The notes below the pieces were generated by a model. That model searched no databases, was not told where the DNA came from, and was given only the letters and a program-made list of their open reading frames with translations. A DNA stretch of 64,000 bases from Parabacteroides timonensis (GTDB taxonomy: Bacteria; Bacteroidota; Bacteroidia; Bacteroidales; Tannerellaceae), in NCBI RefSeq assembly GCF_900128505.1, contig NZ_LT669941.1, positions 2,165,243 to 2,229,242 on the forward strand, given 5' to 3'. Position 1 is the first letter of the stretch, and each line of letters begins with the position of its first letter. Below are positions 1-7,858 of this stretch, piece by piece. A program made the position numbers and the translations under genes.

Positions 1-1
1 C

Positions 2-814
2 GGCAAAAATCTTACCTGTATCTTTGTAGACCACGGATTGCTTCGTAAGAATGAATTCGAAAACGTAATGAAAGATTACGAACATCTGGGGCTGAATGTG
101 ATCGGGGTAAATGCAAAAGATAAATTCTACAGTGAACTGGCCGGTGTTTCCGATCCGGAACAGAAACGTAAGATTATCGGTAAAGGCTTTATCGATGTAT
201 TCGACCAGGAAGCGCACAAACTGAAAGATATCAAATGGCTGGGACAAGGAACTATCTATCCGGATGTGATCGAGTCTCTGTCTATCACCGGTACAGTAAT
301 TAAAAGTCACCATAACGTAGGAGGTCTTCCCGATACCATGAAATTGAAGCTGGTTGAACCGCTTCGCCTTCTTTTCAAAGACGAGGTTCGCCGCGTCGGT
401 ATGGAAATGGGAATGCAGCCTCATCTGATCAAACGTCATCCGTTCCCGGGTCCGGGTCTGGGTATCCGCATCTTAGGCGATATTACACCGGAAAAAGTTC
501 GTATCCTGCAGGATGCAGACGAGATCTATATGTCGCTAATGCGCGAATGGGGATTGTATGACAAAATCTGGCAAGCCGGGGTGATCCTGCTTCCGATCCA
601 GTCTGTCGGTGTTATGGGTGATGAGCGTACCTACGAAAATACGGTCGCCTTACGTGCCGTAACTTCGACCGATGCAATGACTGCCGACTGGGCACAATTG
701 CCTTACGAATTCCTGGCAAAAGTATCCAACGAGATCATCAATAAGGTAAAAGGGGTGAACCGCGTCGTGTACGATATCAGTTCCAAACCGCCTGCAACAA
801 TCGAGTGGGAATAA
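2..814 (+). CDS. guaA: GMP synthase (glutamine-hydrolysing), 3' part only
   Basis: This is the C-terminal part of GMP synthase, which aminates XMP to GMP using ATP. The frame is open from base 2, so the gene begins outside the window; the missing part should hold the glutaminase domain and the SGGVDS P-loop. What is visible is the rest of the ATP pyrophosphatase domain, starting at FVDHGLLRKNE, and the dimerisation domain with HHNVGGLP, the FPGPGLGIRILG loop and the C-terminal KPPATIEWE signature. The reading frame is intact to its TAA. A second guaA follows 50 bases downstream on the same strand. Identification is secure; whether the missing N-terminus is normal cannot be seen. Confidence 0.96.
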   Translation, partial: GKNLTCIFVDHGLLRKNEFENVMKDYEHLGLNVIGVNAKDKFYSELAGVSDPEQKRKIIGKGFIDVFDQEAHKLKDIKWLGQGTIYPDVIESLSITGTVIKSHHNVGGLPDTMKLKLVEPLRLLFKDEVRRVGMEMGMQPHLIKRHPFPGPGLGIRILGDITPEKVRILQDADEIYMSLMREWGLYDKIWQAGVILLPIQSVGVMGDERTYENTVALRAVTSTDAMTADWAQLPYEFLAKVSNEIINKVKGVNRVVYDISSKPPATIEWE

Positions 815-852
815 GAATACAAGAAGGATAATCTAATTAACTTAATAATTTT

Positions 853-859
853 AGGAGGA
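853..859 (+). promoter_or_regulatory. Strong Shine-Dalgarno of the second guaA
   Basis: An AGGAGGA element ends five bases before the ATG at 865. Bacteroidetes genes usually lack a clear Shine-Dalgarno sequence, and most starts in this window do lack one, so this full match is unusual. It fixes the start of the downstream GMP synthase. Confidence 0.6.
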
Positions 860-864
860 ATACG

Positions 865-2172
865 ATGAAACAGGATATGATCGTTATTTTAGACTTGGGA
901 AGTCATGAAAATACGGTATTGGCAAGAGCAATCCGTGCATTGGGTGTATACAGTGAAATTTATCCACACGATATTACCGTTGCGGAATTGAAAGCATTGC
1001 CAAATGTAAAAGGTATCATCATCAACGGTGGTCCTAACCATGTAATCGACGGTGTTGCCATCGATGTGGATCCGGCCATCTATACTGCAGGTTTCCCTGT
1101 TATGGCAGCCGGCCATGATAAGGCACAATGTGAAGTAAAACTCGCTGAATTCACCAATGACGTTGAAGCTATTAAAGAAGCTGTCAAATCATTCGTTTTC
1201 GATACCTGCAAAGCTGAAACAAACTGGAACATGACAAACTTCGTCAACGACCAGATCGAACTTATCAGACGTCAGGTTGGAAACAAGAAAGTCTTACTGG
1301 CTCTGTCGGGAGGTGTCGACAGTTCGGTTGTTGCTGCATTACTTTTGAAAGCGATTGGCGACAAATTGGTTTGCGTTCATGTAAACCATGGTTTGATGCG
1401 TAAAGGTGAGTCGGAAGATGTGGTCGAAGTATTCAAAAACCAGCTGAAAGCCAACCTGATCTATAAAGACGTAACCGATCGTTTCCTGGATAAATTGGCT
1501 GGTGTTGCTGATCCCGAAGAAAAACGTAAAATCATCGGTAGTGAATTCATTCGTGTATTCGAAGAAGAGGCCCGTAAACTGGACGGCATAGATTACCTGG
1601 CTCAAGGTACTATTTATCCGGATATCGTAGAAAGCGGAACAAAGACAGCCAAGATGGTAAAATCTCACCACAATGTAGGTGGTCTGCCTGAAGATTTACA
1701 ATTCGAACTGGTAGAGCCTTTACGCCAATTATTCAAAGACGAAGTTCGTGCTTGTGGCTTGGAGCTCGGTTTACCTTATGAAATGGTTTTCCGCCAGCCG
1801 TTCCCTGGCCCCGGTTTGGGTGTACGTTGTCTGGGAGCTATCACCCGCGACAGACTGGAAGCTGTTCGTGAAGCCGATGCTATTCTGCGCGAAGAATTCC
1901 AGAAAGCCGGACTGGATAAGAAAGTATGGCAATATTTTACTGTCGTACCTGATTTCAAATCAGTCGGTGTAAGGGACAATGCCCGTTCTTTCGACTGGCC
2001 TGTTATCATCCGTGCCGTCAACACAGTTGATGCCATGACTGCCACCATCGAACCGGTAGACTGGCCTATCCTGATGAAGATTACAGATCGTATCCTGAAA
2101 GAAGTCAAAAACGTAAACCGCGTTTGCTACGATATGTCTCCGAAACCCAATGCAACTATTGAATGGGAATAA
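865..2172 (+). CDS. guaA: GMP synthase paralogue with a truncated, catalytically dead glutaminase domain
   Basis: This is a 435-residue GMP synthase, against about 510 for the usual two-domain enzyme. The ATP pyrophosphatase domain is complete: P-loop SGGVDSS at 148-154, then HVNHGLMRKGE, HHNVGGLP, FPGPGLGVRCLG and the terminal KPNATIEWE. The N-terminal amidotransferase domain is only about 120 residues. Its first strands are recognisable (ILDLGSHENTVLARAIRALG, INGGPNHV), but the nucleophile region, normally G-x-C-x-G, reads PVMAAGHDKAQ. The part that should carry the catalytic His and Glu is missing. I infer that it cannot hydrolyse glutamine and would use free ammonia or a partner glutaminase. 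It directly follows the other guaA and probably shares its transcript. Nothing suggests a sequencing error, because both ends of the deletion are in frame. Confidence 0.92.
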   Translation: MKQDMIVILDLGSHENTVLARAIRALGVYSEIYPHDITVAELKALPNVKGIIINGGPNHVIDGVAIDVDPAIYTAGFPVMAAGHDKAQCEVKLAEFTNDVEAIKEAVKSFVFDTCKAETNWNMTNFVNDQIELIRRQVGNKKVLLALSGGVDSSVVAALLLKAIGDKLVCVHVNHGLMRKGESEDVVEVFKNQLKANLIYKDVTDRFLDKLAGVADPEEKRKIIGSEFIRVFEEEARKLDGIDYLAQGTIYPDIVESGTKTAKMVKSHHNVGGLPEDLQFELVEPLRQLFKDEVRACGLELGLPYEMVFRQPFPGPGLGVRCLGAITRDRLEAVREADAILREEFQKAGLDKKVWQYFTVVPDFKSVGVRDNARSFDWPVIIRAVNTVDAMTATIEPVDWPILMKITDRILKEVKNVNRVCYDMSPKPNATIEWE

Positions 2173-2196
2173 CAGATATATCTGACTAAAAATATA

Positions 2197-2242
2197 AACC
2201 CCGGTATCAGGATAGCGTGATACCGGGGTTTTCTTTTTATTA
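2197..2242. terminator. Bidirectional intrinsic terminator between guaA and the acetyltransferase
   Basis: A perfect 13-bp stem (2197-2209 with 2218-2230, AACCCCGGTATCA arm) closes an 8-base loop. It is followed on the plus strand by TTCTTTTT and on the minus strand by a T-rich tail. It ends guaA transcription and, from the other side, the acetyltransferase operon that stops at 2253. Confidence 0.9.
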
Positions 2243-2252
2243 TTTTTTAATC

Positions 2253-2834
2253 TCATTTATCAAAAGCTGTTTCTGTCTGTTCTATTTCTTTTATTACCCG
2301 GCAAGGGTTACCAACTGCCAATACATTCGATGGTATATCTTTTGTGACTACACTGCTGGCACCGATCACTGTATTGTCGCCAATAGTTACACCCGGAAGA
2401 ATACATACGCCTGCACCTATCCATACATTATTGCCGATAGTAACAGGGCGAGCATATTCCAACCCACGATTTCGCTGTTCGGCATCCAAAGGATGACCGG
2501 CTGTATAGATACCGACATTAGGCGCAATAAATGCATTTGCACCGATACAGACCTTGGCACCATCCAGTATTACCAGGTTTACATTGGCATAGAAGTTCTC
2601 TCCTACCTCTATATTATATCCATAATCGCAGGCAAAAGGAGGTTCGATAATCAGATTCTCGCCGGTCTTACCCAGAAAAGATTTCAACAACTGTGTTTTT
2701 TCTTCCTGTTGTGAAGGGCGCAAACGATTATAATCATAAAGTAATTCTTTTGCCTTCTCACGATCCAGTAGCAATTCTCTATCATAATTAGCATCATACA
2801 ATAGCCCCAGATGGCATTTTTCTTTTTCGGTCAT
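2253..2834 (-). CDS. Sugar O-acetyltransferase (maltose/galactoside acetyltransferase family)
   Basis: This is a 193-residue left-handed beta-helix acetyltransferase of the Maa/LacA group, which moves acetyl from acetyl-CoA to a sugar hydroxyl. An N-terminal helical Mac domain (about 1-55, with LYDANYDREL and AKELLYDYNRLRPS) precedes hexapeptide repeats from about 60 to 185. The repeats include IGANAFIAPNVGIYTAGHP, which carries the catalytic His of this family, and the typical end VIGASSVVTKDIPSNVLAVG followed by NPCRVIKEI. Length is normal. It is the last gene of a minus-strand run behind rsmE, with a 48-base gap. The true sugar substrate cannot be read from sequence; family names such as maltose acetyltransferase reflect in vitro activity. 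Confidence 0.9.
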   Translation of the reverse strand: MTEKEKCHLGLLYDANYDRELLLDREKAKELLYDYNRLRPSQQEEKTQLLKSFLGKTGENLIIEPPFACDYGYNIEVGENFYANVNLVILDGAKVCIGANAFIAPNVGIYTAGHPLDAEQRNRGLEYARPVTIGNNVWIGAGVCILPGVTIGDNTVIGASSVVTKDIPSNVLAVGNPCRVIKEIEQTETAFDK

Positions 2835-2882
2835 ATTCGTTTTTATTAGTGGTTATCAACTTTGATAGAAATCTTTTAAAAC

Positions 2883-3581
2883 TCACTGATTCAGTACATG
2901 TATCGTATGACAAGCGACCAATGCAGCCGTCTCCGTACGCAGTCGGCTCTCACCTAATGAGATAGGTTCAAATCCCTGTTGTAAGGCCAGTTCTATTTCT
3001 TCAGGACTGAAATCCCCTTCAGGACCAATAAGTACTAAAGCATTCTCACCCGGATGATACGTATGTTTCAGTAATGTTTTATCCCCATCCTCACAGTGGG
3101 CAATAAACTTACGGCCATCAAACGGCTGGCTTACAAATGCTTTGAAGTCTGTCATTCCAGCCAATTGAGGCAAGGTCGCTTTCTGCGATTGTTTCATAGC
3201 ACTGACCAGTATCTTTTCCAGACGGGCCGGTTTTATTTCCCGGCGTTCCGAGAAACGACAGTTCAGACAAGTTATGAAATCAATACCTATTTCTGTTGCC
3301 TTTTCAGCAAACCACTCCATCCGGTCCATATTCTTTGTAGGAGCAACTGCTATATGAAGACGGAAATTCCACAAAGCCGGCTGTTTCCTGCTTTCCAGGA
3401 TAGATACCTCACAATGTTTATGATGAGCACGGCTGATAGCCGCTTTATAAAAAGAGCCTTTACCATCAGTCAGTAAAATTTCATCGCCCTCAGTCAGGCG
3501 AAGTACACGGATGCAATGCCCTGCTTCCTCTTCCGGTAATTCCGGATTTACAGCTATATCCGGAGTATAAAATATCTGCAT
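2883..3581 (-). CDS. rsmE: 16S rRNA (uracil1498-N3)-methyltransferase
   Basis: RsmE methylates N3 of U1498 in 16S rRNA using S-adenosylmethionine. The 232 residues show the small PUA-like N-terminal domain (1-70, with GHCIRVLRLTEGDEI). The SPOUT/trefoil-knot domain follows, with EKATEIG at 93-99, CRFSERRE, the SAM-binding GPEGDFSPEE at 186-195, and the knot strand SLGESRLRTETAA at about 208-220. Length and motifs are typical. The start ATG sits 34 bases after the stop of the nucleoside transporter. The intervening spacer is a run of TCAATT/TCAACTTTCAATT units, a low-complexity pattern I also see in other spacers here. Confidence 0.96.
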   Translation of the reverse strand: MQIFYTPDIAVNPELPEEEAGHCIRVLRLTEGDEILLTDGKGSFYKAAISRAHHKHCEVSILESRKQPALWNFRLHIAVAPTKNMDRMEWFAEKATEIGIDFITCLNCRFSERREIKPARLEKILVSAMKQSQKATLPQLAGMTDFKAFVSQPFDGRKFIAHCEDGDKTLLKHTYHPGENALVLIGPEGDFSPEEIELALQQGFEPISLGESRLRTETAALVACHTIHVLNQ

Positions 3582-3615
3582 CTCAAATTATCAATTTTCA
3601 ACTTTCAATTATCAA

Positions 3616-4932
3616 TTACCCAAGTATCATACCAATGATGGTTGCCGATAGAACAGAAACTAAAGCTCCTGCTATCATGGCCGGAAAACCGAAACGGGTA
3701 ATCATTTCTTTCTTCTCCGGAGCCAACACACCCATTCCGCCCAGTAAAATCCCGATGGAAGAGATATTGGCAAAACCACATAAAATATAAGTAGACATCA
3801 ATATGGATTTCTGGTACATAAACATACCGGCATCTTTCCATTCCTGCAACTGAAAATAAGCGACAAACTCATTCAGTATCGTCTTTTGTCCCAATAACGA
3901 CCCAACCAACATAATATCAGGAGAAGGAATCCCTATCAGCCACATGAACGGGGCAAGGATCACGCCTAGTATAAACTGGAATGTCAATCCATGTACTTTT
4001 CCGTCTGTTACCGAAACAATCCAGTCGTTCAAGCCGGTATATCGCCCGATCAATCCTTCCAACAAATAGTTTGCCAAAGCAACCAACGCAATAAATACCA
4101 ACAACATAGCAGCAATATTTACCATCAAACGGATACCCGTCGAAGTCCCGGCCGCTAATGCATCCAAGGCCGTCGGATGAGCACTTTTCTTCTCCAGGCT
4201 GGCAGCATGATCGGCTGCAACTTCTGTTTGCGGACAGAGCATTTTAGCCAGGACGATCGACCCGGGAGCAGCCATTAAAGAAGCAGATATCAAATGCTTG
4301 GCGAACAGAACTCTCGCTACCGGATCACCACCGGAAAGCATACCTATATAAGTGGCCATTACTGTTCCGGCAATAGTACCCATTCCCGAAACCATTACCA
4401 GGAATATCTCAGAACGGTTCATAGCCGGCAGATAATTCTTAATCAATACCGGTGACTCGGTCATACCCATAAATATATTACCGGAAGTCACAAGACCTTC
4501 AGCTCCTGAAATATTCATAAACTTCCGCAGTAGCCAGGAAAAAGCTCCTACCACACGCTGGATAATCCCCCAATGATAAAACAAAGAGACTAAAGCCGAG
4601 AAGAAAATAACAACCGGCAAAGAGTGGATCAGGAATATAAAGCCATTACTTTTCGTAGCATACGGGCCAAGTAGGAAACCGACCCCAGCCTGAGTAAAAT
4701 CCATCAGTTTAATGAATGCCTTCCCGACAAACTCAAGAGCTGTTCCTACAAAGGGTAAATTAAGAATAGCCAAAGCAAAAATTAACTGCATGAGAAGCCC
4801 ACCGCCAATCAGTTTCCAGTCGATCCGTTTACGGTTATAACTCAGGGCGTATGCGACAGCCAGAACCGTTATAATACCCAATATTCCACGCAAAAGCGAT
4901 TCAAGGCTAATCCCACTCTGTTGTTCTATCAT
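3616..4932 (-). CDS. Concentrative (CNT) nucleoside:cation symporter, NupC family
   Basis: This 438-residue polytopic inner-membrane protein of the concentrative nucleoside transporter family imports nucleosides with Na+ or H+. Hydrophobic segments run nearly end to end. The family order is visible: Nucleos_tra2 N-terminal part (about 20-95), the gate region with GMTESPVLIKNYLPAMNRSE, then the C-terminal part with AAPGSIVLAKMLCP, NIAAMLLVFIALVA and STYILCGFANISSIGILLGG. Its ATG overlaps the stop of the upstream nuclease gene (ATGA, 4929-4932), so the two are translationally coupled. Cation use and nucleoside range are not decided by the sequence as I read it. It fits the purine-salvage theme elsewhere in the window. 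Confidence 0.93.
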   Translation of the reverse strand: MIEQQSGISLESLLRGILGIITVLAVAYALSYNRKRIDWKLIGGGLLMQLIFALAILNLPFVGTALEFVGKAFIKLMDFTQAGVGFLLGPYATKSNGFIFLIHSLPVVIFFSALVSLFYHWGIIQRVVGAFSWLLRKFMNISGAEGLVTSGNIFMGMTESPVLIKNYLPAMNRSEIFLVMVSGMGTIAGTVMATYIGMLSGGDPVARVLFAKHLISASLMAAPGSIVLAKMLCPQTEVAADHAASLEKKSAHPTALDALAAGTSTGIRLMVNIAAMLLVFIALVALANYLLEGLIGRYTGLNDWIVSVTDGKVHGLTFQFILGVILAPFMWLIGIPSPDIMLVGSLLGQKTILNEFVAYFQLQEWKDAGMFMYQKSILMSTYILCGFANISSIGILLGGMGVLAPEKKEMITRFGFPAMIAGALVSVLSATIIGMILG

Positions 4933-5564
4933 TCTGTTTCGTCCTCCTCTTCACGCCGACGGATCTCGTCTTTATACATCTTCGCATATTCGTAATTCTC
5001 ATCAGAGACAGCTTCGTCCAGCCGTTCGGTCAACTCTTCTTCATCCAGAAGAGAAAGCCATTTCTTCAACTCTTCCTCGTCTTCGATATCTTCCGGCTCC
5101 TTGTCTAATAAAGAATATTCATCATCATCTTTATCACTCATAGAAGATACTTCTTCCAATACGACACCGCATTCGGTAACGATCTGGTCGGTTGTATAAA
5201 TATCGCATTTTACACGTAAAGCGATGGCTATCGCATCCGAAGTTCGCGAGTCAAGACGCACCTGGGTAATTCCGTCATCGAATAATAATTCGGAATAGAA
5301 TACCCCGTCTTCAAACTTATAAATAAAAACTTCACGTAACTGAATGCCGAAAGCCTGCGCAAAAGTTACAAACAAGTCGTGAGTAAGAGGTCTGGGAGGC
5401 GTAATATGTTCCAATGCAATAGCAATAGATTGTGCCTCTGATGTTCCTACTATAATAGGTATACGACGAGCCCCGTCTTCCTCAGCCAGTATCAATGCAT
5501 ACGCACCCGACTGGATCTGACTATTGGTCAGCCCCTGAACCCGTAATTTTATTTTTGTATCCAC
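4929..5564 (-). CDS. Bifunctional nuclease (DUF151/BFN) domain protein with C-terminal UVR motif
   Basis: The 211 residues begin with a BFN domain (about 5-135), with the typical stretches ALILAEEDGARRIPIIVGTSEAQSIA in outline, the TRPLTHDLF-like PPRPLTHDLF, and the SRTSDAIAIALR signature near 113-124. A long acidic linker (about 145-175) follows. The end is a UvrB/UvrC-type helical motif (LTERLDEAVSDENYEYAKMYKDEI, split over 175-200). BFN proteins have reported RNase/DNase activity, and the UVR motif is a protein-interaction hairpin, so a role in nucleic-acid turnover or repair is plausible but unproven. A -7 box lies at 5590-5597, and the gene leads the run that ends at the terminator near 2200. 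Confidence 0.9.
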   Translation of the reverse strand: MDTKIKLRVQGLTNSQIQSGAYALILAEEDGARRIPIIVGTSEAQSIAIALEHITPPRPLTHDLFVTFAQAFGIQLREVFIYKFEDGVFYSELLFDDGITQVRLDSRTSDAIAIALRVKCDIYTTDQIVTECGVVLEEVSSMSDKDDDEYSLLDKEPEDIEDEEELKKWLSLLDEEELTERLDEAVSDENYEYAKMYKDEIRRREEEDETE

Positions 5565-5589
5565 ACCATATAAATTTATAGTAACTATA

Positions 5590-5597
5590 CAAAAGTA
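5590..5597 (-). promoter_or_regulatory. Bacteroidetes -7 promoter element for the BFN-nupC-rsmE-acetyltransferase run
   Basis: Read on the minus strand this is TACTTTTG, a perfect TAnnTTTG. It lies 26 bases before the ATG at 5564, giving a short leader. The -33 TTTG element is not clear. Confidence 0.6.
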
Positions 5598-5652
5598 ATA
5601 TTATTTCGGAATTAAAAGTGGGAAAGGCTGAAAATGATTGAGTAAGGTATAT

Positions 5653-5725
5653 AAAAAAAGAAAAGGTCATCCGTCACGGACAACCAATCTTCATTGCTAA
5701 CCTTAAATCTAATACCATGAAAAAC
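5653..5725 (-). ncRNA. Candidate small RNA with its own promoter and terminator
   Basis: On the minus strand a perfect -7 box TATATTTG (5739-5732) is followed after about 7 bases by a predicted transcript of about 70 nt. The transcript ends in a strong hairpin: arms 5665-5673 and 5677-5685, GGTTGTCCG paired with CGGATGACC using two G-U pairs, closed by a TGA triloop. The tail is TTTTCTTTTTTT (5664-5653). There is no gene between promoter and terminator except a seven-codon ATG frame on the opposite strand. The terminator would stop the transcript before the BFN gene, which has its own -7 box. From memory, the inner sequence with GGTATTAGATTTAAGGTTA resembles a segment seen in other Bacteroidales spacers; I cannot verify that. 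The transcript start is inferred, and no -33 element is evident. Confidence 0.5.
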
Positions 5726-5731
5726 ACAATG

Positions 5732-5739
5732 CAAATATA
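5732..5739 (-). promoter_or_regulatory. -7 promoter element of the candidate small RNA
   Basis: The element reads TATATTTG on the minus strand, a perfect TAnnTTTG. It is separate from the -7 box of the BFN gene 140 bases further on. Confidence 0.5.
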
Positions 5740-5846
5740 AGCACTTTATGTTATTCAGCATAGTTTTCCAGCACAAAAAGGTTCTTTTTTAGCAATATTT
5801 CAGTAAAATAACCCCTTGTTTAAAGGATACTAACATAATATAGATG

Positions 5847-6653
5847 TTATTTTGTATGATTATCTGCTTTTTCTTTCATTCGTTGAACTCGTTTCTCCGT
5901 TTCCGGATGGCTGGAAAAGAGCTGGCGAAACTTTGAAGACTTTGGAGCTTCTTCACTCAATTTCAACAGTTTAGCCAACGAGTCATGCATACTATACGGA
6001 TCATATCCATTTGCCACACTGAACTCAAAGCCATAATCATCTGCTTCATTCTCCTGCTTTTGCGAATACTGGGCACCGGCCAAAGCGGTAGCCAGATCGC
6101 CTAGCTGAGAATCAGACAACTTAGCAACAACATCGCTGGTTGCCCCTGCCGCATTCTTGGCTGCCGAAGTCAAATAGGCATTCTTCATCGCATCTTTCGA
6201 ATCGGAGTGAAGTACATGACCGATTTCATGGCCAATAACAGCCATCACTTCATTGTCGTCCATAATCTCCATCAAACCACCACAAACACGTACACTTCCG
6301 TCGCCACAAGCAAATGCATTTACGTCAATTACATTATATACTTTAAAGTTCAAGTTCAGTCCATCCACCTTTATATCTTTTGTCAGTCTTTCCAGACGCT
6401 GTCCCATTTCGGTATCAGGACCTGCCACTTCATTGTGGGTATCCATCCACTCGATATACTCGCGACTCATAGTTGCAATATCCGCATCACTCAAAGTAAC
6501 CGCCTTAGCGACATCGGTTGCTGCACTTACAACTTTCTTGGTGTTAATGGTTTTCCCTCCGATTTTTAACTGTGCGGATGCTGTTAAGCTGACACCCGCC
6601 AGAAAAGCTAAAGATAATAACGTTGTTCTCATACTCAATTTGTTAATGTACAT
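5847..6653 (-). CDS. Secreted M48-family metalloprotease
   Basis: A 268-residue exported zinc protease related to the catalytic domain of HtpX/BepA/Oma1. A signal peptide (hydrophobic 10-25, cleavage after ASA near residue 27) precedes the mature protein. The zinc motif HEIGH is at 142-146, and the third ligand Glu lies in ENEADDYG at about 202-209. Beyond it, SHPETEKRVQRM is the usual M48 tail. There is no membrane anchor or TPR domain, so a soluble periplasmic enzyme is likely. The start is uncertain: ATG at 6653 follows the upstream stop by two bases, while ATG at 6632 gives a cleaner signal peptide. It is probably co-transcribed with the thioredoxin-like lipoprotein upstream. Substrates are unknown; relatives perform envelope protein quality control. 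Confidence 0.9.
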   Translation of the reverse strand: MYINKLSMRTTLLSLAFLAGVSLTASAQLKIGGKTINTKKVVSAATDVAKAVTLSDADIATMSREYIEWMDTHNEVAGPDTEMGQRLERLTKDIKVDGLNLNFKVYNVIDVNAFACGDGSVRVCGGLMEIMDDNEVMAVIGHEIGHVLHSDSKDAMKNAYLTSAAKNAAGATSDVVAKLSDSQLGDLATALAGAQYSQKQENEADDYGFEFSVANGYDPYSMHDSLAKLLKLSEEAPKSSKFRQLFSSHPETEKRVQRMKEKADNHTK

Positions 6654-6655
6654 AC

Positions 6656-7585
6656 TTAGTTCGTTTGTATTTGTAAAAATTCTTCCAGCTGGTTAAATGT
6701 GACATCTTTCAAAATGACCTTCTTTTCCTTATCCAATAAATAAAGTGTGGGTATGGCTTTCAGATCATATATTTCATCGTTCTTTAAAGAGACAGATTCG
6801 TCATAGGAGTTTATCCAGCTTGCCGGCACATCCGGTATATGCTTTTTCCAGGCTTCCAGGTCTTCGTCGGGATAAACTGCCAGTATCTTCAAGGTCTTAT
6901 CCTTTTGCAACTTCTCTATCAACGGAGAGTTCTGTATCTGTCCGGTTATTTCTTTGCAGGCATGACAATCCGGATTATAGAAGAACAATAAAAGATAAGG
7001 GGCTTTTACATTATATAATGTACCTGTTTTACCATCGGCAAGTGTATAAGTGAAATCCGTTGCCGCTTCTCCTACCCTGTTCTTCAAGGCCAGGTCCAGT
7101 AAATGGGCCGGACGGATCTTATTCGCGTCATCAAAAACAGAGGCTGACAGGATCGATTCCAATACATTAATATATAAAGATTCATCACGCATCGGGGAAT
7201 TAGGATCGTACAGATATTTTTCATACAGGTCGGCCATATAAGCAAAGACGGTACTATCAGTTTCCGCTTTATGCATCATACTTTTAATAGAAGATGAAGC
7301 AACCTCCGGAGTTACATATTTCATCAGGTCGATATAATTGGAAACAGCCTGCTCCGTTATCTCCGGCAGGTGCACATAAGCTGTATCCGTAAAATCAAAC
7401 TTATCCCAATAATGTTCGACTAAATACTTAGCACGTTCTCCCGGATCTGTTATCATACTGGGGACAGATACCATTTCAAACGTTCGCGGTGTTGTATCCG
7501 TATTTTCTGTTTTTGTTGTTTGCTGACCGTGACATGAGTTTAAAATCAACGAGAATGCCAGCAAACAAAGCACTCTGACTATCAT
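6656..7585 (-). CDS. Thioredoxin-like (TlpA/AhpC-type) lipoprotein with DUF5106-like N-terminus
   Basis: This 309-residue lipoprotein has a signal peptide ending in the lipobox LNSC (Cys near residue 18). An alpha-helical domain follows at about 45-165, resembling DUF5106 found in Bacteroidetes. A thioredoxin fold occupies about 175-305, with the redox motif NPDCHAC, that is C-x-x-C with His-Ala between, and the cis-Pro region LKAIPTLYLLD. It would act on thiols or disulfides in the periplasm. Many Bacteroidetes carry families of such lipoproteins with unknown partners. It has its own -7 box (7606-7613) and is followed at once by the M48 protease, so the pair may serve envelope protein folding or turnover. 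Confidence 0.85.
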   Translation of the reverse strand: MIVRVLCLLAFSLILNSCHGQQTTKTENTDTTPRTFEMVSVPSMITDPGERAKYLVEHYWDKFDFTDTAYVHLPEITEQAVSNYIDLMKYVTPEVASSSIKSMMHKAETDSTVFAYMADLYEKYLYDPNSPMRDESLYINVLESILSASVFDDANKIRPAHLLDLALKNRVGEAATDFTYTLADGKTGTLYNVKAPYLLLFFYNPDCHACKEITGQIQNSPLIEKLQKDKTLKILAVYPDEDLEAWKKHIPDVPASWINSYDESVSLKNDEIYDLKAIPTLYLLDKEKKVILKDVTFNQLEEFLQIQTN

Positions 7586-7605
7586 AGTATTACGTTTTTA
7601 TGGCA

Positions 7606-7613
7606 CAAAGATA
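7606..7613 (-). promoter_or_regulatory. -7 promoter element of the thioredoxin-like lipoprotein/M48 protease pair
   Basis: The element reads TATCTTTG on the minus strand, a perfect TAnnTTTG, 21 bases before the ATG at 7585. Confidence 0.6.
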
Positions 7614-7696
7614 TAATATTATCGAAGATAAGAGAGAAATATCACATCCATTTCTTAAAAAACATACGAACAAAGCAACAAACGCTCCCGACAAAC

Positions 7697-7788
7697 CTGG
7701 CTGCCGATAATCATAAACAAGCCTGTCGACAATTGTCGGCAAGCTTGTTCATAATTATCAACAGGCTTGCTCACAATTGTCGACAGGC
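7697..7788. repeat. Degenerate tandem array of 22-bp palindromic units, downstream of the starch operon
   Basis: Three adjacent 22-base units start at 7719, 7741 and 7763, with a weaker fourth before them. Each has an AT-rich palindromic core: cgACAATTGTcg at 7727-7738, ATAATTAT at 7751-7758 and ACAATTGT at 7773-7780. The core centres are exactly 22 bp apart. The outer units also form a perfect 16-bp inverted repeat (7721-7736 with 7773-7788), so the RNA could fold into a long hairpin. It lies between the SusE stop at 7859 and the next promoter, so it may act as a transcription-end structure or a protein-binding array. Confidence 0.7.
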
Positions 7789-7858
7789 AAATAATAAATA
7801 ACCGAAGAATGAAATCGTAAGCCAGAAATTAAAATCTGACAGATAAATTACGGGAAAA

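Noticed and set aside
2217..2714. Plus-strand reading frame opposite the acetyltransferase gene
   Set aside because: It is the complement of a well-supported hexapeptide acetyltransferase, rich in Cys, Tyr and Thr, with no motif.
7697..7788. CRISPR array
   Set aside because: The units are contiguous, 22 bp long, degenerate and without unique spacers, and no cas gene is in the window.
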